Below, piece by piece: positions 58,520-64,000 of a stretch of DNA of 64,000 nucleotides (position 1 is its first letter; each line of letters starts with the position of its first letter). The translations under genes were made by a program, and so were the position numbers. Origin of the DNA: Girardinichthys multiradiatus (taxonomy: Eukaryota > Chordata > Actinopteri > Cyprinodontiformes > Goodeidae); NCBI RefSeq assembly GCF_021462225.1, contig NC_061805.1:2107001-2171000 (forward strand), given 5' to 3'. The notes below the pieces were generated by a model. The model ran no database searches, had not been told where the DNA came from, and saw only the letters and a program-made list of their open reading frames with translations.

Positions 58520-60810
58520 GACATTTTAACCTTGACTGCATTTGGGTTTTCAATGCCAGCACGGTGTTTCCAAAACCTTTAGGATGTTTAGACTGTGTTG
58601 TATCATTTACACTCAAAAATCTCATAATTTGATGATAAAGGACATTTTGATCTCACTTTGGTATTTCCTCTGAGATATGACCCTTGTTTGGGATACAAAT
58701 AGATTTGAATGTGGAGGGAATAGTATAGAACAACCTTAGATTTAACATTGTTTACATAGATATATCTATATTACTATAGATATCATAGATGAACATTTGA
58801 CGCAAAATTTAGAACAAAATCATTCAAATGTCTCCAACAAAATATACAGAAAGCTCCACATAAACTGGCTTTTTCCATCCATAAGAGTCTCTTTGTTCAT
58901 GGAAAAAAGACAACAATAAAGTAACATTCTCAAGGTCACAAACTGTGTTAACCTTTGCTTAGTTTAAACTCAAATATTGGTAAATTTGTCTGGTTCCACT
59001 CTGTGGGGTCCAGACCTGTTGGCACCACTTCCTTACCTTTAGCCTCAGATCAATCCCTACACATCATGTCTGCTCTGTTTGCACAGCTTGATACCCAGTG
59101 CTCGTACTAATATAGTACATTACCTCAAAGCAGAGCAAACGATTGCAGTGTGTTGTAATGTGAGGTGAATGCAGCTGGATCATCAAATAGGTCAACCTGC
59201 TGGATATGTGATGCTCAGAACCCGCCATGATGAAGTCAGTTAATAAGATAAAGCTGAACACTCATTGTATCTTAATTAGTCTGATGTCCAGGCTTTATTA
59301 TTATCATTTTTATAGACACATTTTTCCCAAACAAATGCCTAACCACTGAGTTTCTACAGTTGCTGTGCAACATATGAAATGAAAACACCTTTGGTGTTAA
59401 GGTGGATTACATTTTCTAATGTAGAAAGGTTGCAATCTTTTGGTTTATGTTGAATTTGGGCATAGTGTGTTATTTCTAAAAGGACCGTACTGGTAGTATT
59501 AAAATGAATGTATGAATGTATTCAATACACCTTCCACATTTTTTCTTTGTACAAAACACTTTGTTCTCTTTTCTGCTTGATTTGGTTCATCTAAATATGT
59601 GCTGCAAATTAGCAAAACACTGAACTTTGATGGTAGTATTATCTCTAAAATTATTTGGGTAAATGAAATTCTGTCAAGACATTGACTATATATGTATAGC
59701 ATTTATTTGTTTTGTTTTTCTTTTTTAACTCAGTGACTCTCTAATCCAAAATAGAAGTACTAACCAGCTGAACAGGCAGAGCTACAGCTAATGTAAAATT
59801 TGAAAAGTGCTGGAGCTCAGACACTTAAAGTGCTGTGCGGACACAAGCTTTCATGAGGACTATTGCTATCAAGTTGAAAAGCATGCAGTCTGCAGCAGGA
59901 GACTTCATTAGCATCACCACATGCTAAAATGAATTAAGCAGACATTCATGCAAACCCTAACCCTATCCAGGTCGTTTGGCTGTAAAACAAGCTTGAATCA
60001 TCAGCAGAACACCTCCATGCTTGACAAGTTGCATAAAGGGTGTGTGTTGATATGCTGTGTTTGGTTTTCACCAAACATACTTCTGTGCATTATGGTCAAC
60101 AATCTTTTGTCCAGTCTGTCCCAAAGAACATTGTTCTGGAGGTCTTGTGGTCCATTGAGATGCAGCTTTGCAAAGTTGTGAGACAATCATGTTTGTTTGG
60201 AGCAAAGATGCTCTTTTCTTAAACCCTTTTCAAAAATATCATAGTTGTTCTGTCTTTCTCTAAAGGTCCTGTTATTAGCTGTATCAATCTTACAGATGCC
60301 TGTAGAGTCCGAGGTTGAGCCTTTCATTATTTGCAGTTTCTCTGAACACTGCAGTGTCCAATCCTGAGGTAAAGTTGCTAGAATGTTCAGTCCTGGGAAC
60401 AATGGAAACTGTCAATAAAGTTATCATTTATCAAACCTGCTGCTACTTTCCCTCTGAAATCCGATGGAACCAGAACTAGGGAGGAAACAATGACCGTATG
60501 GAATATGGTATGTGTATTTGTATACTTGAAGGTAGATTTAAATAACTATAGAACCTTTTCTGAATGTAGGCTGTTGACCTTAGTAGCAGAAGGAACTGGT
60601 GCTGCATCAAATCACCTGGCCTCCACAACCAGCACTGACAATTCAAAAAAGGCATTTTAGACATAGATTGAAAGTTGGAAGATCCTTCCAAACAAGAAAG
60701 ACATGTGTAGTAAAAATAAAATCAGACCAGGTGAGCTTTTGTAAAAGTGTATGTGTAACAAGAATTGGTTGTTTATCTCCCTCACTAACAGTGGTTATAC
60801 GGAATCATTC
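58520..60810. other. intergenic, nothing recognised
   Basis: AT-rich sequence with no supported gene, repeat or regulatory cluster. Short open frames are unlikely to be coding. Confidence 0.4.
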
Positions 60811-60817
60811 TGCTATT

Positions 60818-61898
60818 TCTAACTCAGATTTTAATAAACAACAACGTAAGTTATCATAACTATGCAGACGACACACAGCTATACGTTATGATGTCACCAG
60901 GTGACCATGAACCCATTCAGGCGCTTGGTAAATGCTTAGAAGAAATCAATGCATGGATGGGCCAACATTTTCTTCAGCTGAATCAAAACAAAACTGAAGT
61001 AATAATCTTTGGACCAAAGGAAGAGCGTTTAAAAGTTAGCACTCAGCTTCAGTTAATACAGCTAGAAACCACCAGTTAGGCTCGAAACCTGGGTGTAGTG
61101 ATGGACTCAGACCTGAACCTTCAGAGGCACATAAAGGTAGTAACTAGGTCAGCCTTCTATCACCTAAAGAACATCTCCAGGATTAAAGGACTAATGTCTC
61201 AGCAGGACCTTGAAAAACTAATTCATGCGTTCATCTTTAGTAGAACTGATTACTGCAACAGTGTCTTCACAGGTCTGCCTAAAAAGTCGATCAGACAGCA
61301 GCAGTTGATCCAGAACGCTGCTGCCCGCGTCTTCACTAGAACTAAGAAAGTGGAGCACATCACCCCGGTTCTAAAGTCCCTACACTGGCTCCCTGTAGCT
61401 CAGAGAATAGACTTTAAAATACTTCTGTTAGTCTATAAATCACTGAATTGCTTAGCACCAAAATACATTACAGACTTGTTGTCAGTGGATCAACCACCCA
61501 GACCTCTCAGGTCTTCTGGCTCAAATCTACTCTGCAGAACCAGAACCAGAACCATACATGGAGAAGCAGCTTTTAGTTCTTATGCTCCTCTAATCTGGAA
61601 TAAACTCCCAGAAAACTGTAAAAGCACCGAAACCCTAAGTTGCTTTAAATCAAGATTACAAACTTATTTGTTTAGAGTGACCTTTGACTGGGCCATCTAA
61701 ACATTATTAGTTATGTTTTCAGTCCAATTTTCCTTTCATTTTCTTATCCATCATTCTATTCTCTTTATTTTATTTTTATTTATTTTTTAAATGACCTCTG
61801 TTGTTTGATTTTCTGTGTCATTGTAATGTTTTTCCATATGTACAGCGCCTTGAGTGCCTTGTTACTAAAAAGCGCTCTATAAATAAACTTGACTTGAC
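60818..61898 (+). mobile_element. LINE C (L2 clade), 5'-truncated copy of the LINE B family
   Basis: Nearly identical by eye to the 3' fifth of LINE B (36378-37500), starting in the reverse transcriptase at the YADD region: [30 protein letters not shown], then one in-frame stop at about 61076 where LINE B has Gln. Further on: [35 protein letters not shown] and a WNKLPENCKS end. It ends GCGCTCTATAAATAAACTTG. 5' truncation is usual for LINE copies. Confidence 0.85.
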
Positions 61899-62544
61899 TA
61901 CTTCACATAGCACAAGTTATATTTTTAATTGAATAATTTCTAAAACTCTTCTGCAAGTGGAGAGTGACAGAAAATATGTGCCAGAGCAACATCAGAGCGT
62001 TTGAGAGGCTTAAGAAGACAAGAAAAAATGAGAGAGATCATAGATATGCACCCGCACTTTCTCCCACCCTGGGGCACCCTAATGGATTGGAGGGGTTTGT
62101 TATATAAACAAGTACAGCTCAAGTTGAAAATGTAATAGCAGGAGTGCATGCATCATGCATTTTGAAAATGATATGTTCCAGTGGGTGAATGCTGGTGTCA
62201 AAAGGGTGCTGATGAAGAGCTGGTTATCGGCATGGAGAGCCTGCACTCTGTGACTCCTCACCTCGTCTCTTCTTCACACCGCTGAACACAAGCGTCTCTA
62301 ACTGTTCTATTTCTGTACCCTCCAATTGAATCCCACTGCTGCTCATTTTTCTACATTTGAAAATCCTGCTAAAGTGGTAATCTGCAGGGTCTTTTTTATT
62401 TTCCTGTTTGATGTCATCTACTTTTGCTGCTAAGTGCTCATTACTCCATTTTTGCTCAACTCCCCCTGAGATCAGTGACTGAGTCTTGCACCCAGAGGAG
62501 TCTTTTTCCATGTGTTTCTGAAGTCGCACCCTTGGATGGCAAAA

Positions 62545-62988
62545 CAACTAAAAACAAAATTAAGGTTGTAGTGTGGCCTAGTCAAAGTCTGGACTTAAAT
62601 CTGATTTTGCTACCATGGCTGGACCTTAAACAGGCTGTTCATTGTCAAAAACACTCCAGGTGTGGCTGAATTAAAACTCTTCTCCAAAAAAAAGGTGCAG
62701 GCCAAAATTCCTTCCCAGTTATCACAAACACTTGACAGCAGCTGTTTCCACCAGGGACAGCACTAACACTTTTAAGGTTTAGGGGGAAATTACTTTTTTC
62801 AGATAGAGCCATGCTGGTTTGGATAGTTATTTTCCACTAATAAATGAAATCATGATTTAAAAAATGCATTTGGTATTTATTTGGGTTATATTTGCCTGAT
62901 ATTAACATTTCTGAAGTATTTAAGTCCGACAAAAAAATCAAAAAATGGAAGAAATCTGTGAAGGAGTAAACCCTTTTTTACAGCACTG
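62545..62988 (+). mobile_element. Tc1-like transposon 3' remnant
   Basis: GTGTGGCCTAGTCAAAGTCT (WPSQSLDLN block) and GTGGCTGAATTAAAACTCTT lead to the AT-rich end and the terminal GCACTG followed by TA (62989-90). Only about 440 bases of the family survive here. Confidence 0.7.
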
Positions 62989-63778
62989 TAGTAAAAACAG
63001 CATGTATTTGTTAAATCACTTCAGATATAAAAATGTGGTTTCTGTTTTAAAATTGAGACTGTTTCAAATCAAAATTTTCTCCTCTGCTTAAAAAAAAAAT
63101 TTACTTCCTATTTCTTTGTGGAGGTATGACCTTGCAATGCACCAGGTGGTTTTAACTTTTTCATTTGATTCTCCTGGATGAACTGCACTGTTTGTTCAGT
63201 TTCTATTTGTCTTTTGGGCTAAAAGCACATGCTTATTGATACTCCTGATCGATGGGGAGCTCAGAACAGGCACCCCCTCTGCCCACAATAACTAACCTCC
63301 TTGACTCCTAACAAATGCAATGTTAGTCAGAAATGTGGTATTCTGGCAGCATATCACATGTTTTTACAGTGTGATTTAACAATTTATTTTCTTTTCATCT
63401 TCAAATATCTTTAATAGTTATTTTTTCCGCTAAAAAGGCCAACCAAACATGTTTCTTCTTTAACACAGTCAGATATTCTTCTTGTGCTTCTAGTAGTAAG
63501 TTTGAGATTTTTTTGTTTCTTGTATTTCTTCCTTTCTTTCTCTCATAATGGTACCTGCTGTGTGAAAAAAAAAACCACATTGTGCAAAAAGATTACAAAC
63601 TGCTCTCACCTGCTGAAACTGACAAGCACATTTGCTCAGTTTAATTTATAAATCAGAAGCTGAGGAAGAGCAGATAGCAGGGACAATAAATGTGCAAAAA
63701 CTGGAGCTAATACTTTGTACAGAACTATCAGTGAATAAGGAGCTGCTTTCATGAGAGCTGCTACATTTGGCTCACTTT
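62989..63778. other. intergenic, nothing recognised
   Basis: AT-rich DNA between two Tc1-like remnants. No gene or regulatory cluster could be supported. Confidence 0.4.
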
Positions 63779-64000
63779 TGGTGCCATGAAAAAGTATTTG
63801 CACCCTGCAGTAATAACCTGAGTTAATACAGAAAGCAGAATGATTCTTTTTTTTTAGGAAAACAAGCTATCCAGTTCAACATGGCCAGGTGTAAAGCAAG
63901 TAACGGTCTAAAACTAACTAGCTGTGCCACCCTTGGTCCTACCAATTGCCATCAAGTGTTTGCAATAACTGGCAATGAGTCTTTGAATTCATTGTGGAGG
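63779..64000. mobile_element. Tc1-like transposon end running out of the window
   Basis: TGGTGCCATGAAAAAGTATT and the following GTGCCACCCTTGGTCCTACC, CAATGAGTCTTTGAATTCAT match the left part of the 55433 element. The element continues beyond position 64000. Confidence 0.65.

Overview
This is vertebrate chromosomal DNA, most likely from a teleost fish. The genes are split by GT-AG introns. The intervening DNA is crowded with fish-type repeats: Tc1/mariner-like transposons, L2- and Rex1-like LINEs, and a tRNA-derived SINE. The species cannot be named from this window. No bacterial, phage, CRISPR or operon-like structure was seen.

Two protein-coding genes can be supported, both on the + strand. 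(1) fkbp15, positions 801-22397, is incomplete at its 5' end. Twenty exons rebuilt by splice phase encode about 941 residues: the C-terminal half of an FKBP domain, a Ser/Pro linker, a long coiled coil, a large acidic exon and an acidic C-terminal tail. (2) lmo4-like, coding 39878-41772, has four coding exons and 156 residues. It encodes two LIM domains with all eight zinc-ligand pairs, and there is a probable non-coding first exon just upstream.

Layout. 1-22.66 kb: fkbp15, whose larger introns hold Tc1-like copies, Rex1-like and L2-like LINE fragments, a SINE and nested transposons. 22.7-39 kb: intergenic, with a decayed Tc1 copy, a short region carrying a CTCF-like motif and a TCTCGCGAGA palindrome (about 26.07-26.35 kb), a hAT-like transposase remnant, an inverted SINE, and a nested pair of L2-clade LINEs (29.76-38.1 kb) in which one nearly full-length element split another. 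39.0-42.8 kb: lmo4. 42.8-64 kb: a gene-poor downstream region that mixes possible regulatory DNA, with clusters of TAATTA homeodomain cores and octamers, with more Tc1-like, Rex1-like and L2 copies.

The two genes are not known to act together. FKBP15 is an endosome/actin-associated protein and LMO4 is a nuclear LIM-only adaptor. The gene-poor DNA downstream of lmo4 is the sort of place where enhancers of a developmental regulator would sit, but conservation cannot be tested here. I found no clearly new biological system. The most useful leads are the homeodomain-site cluster, the CTCF/TCTCGCGAGA region, the shortened inter-LIM linker in lmo4, a possible NAGNAG microexon in fkbp15, and the nested transposon structures.
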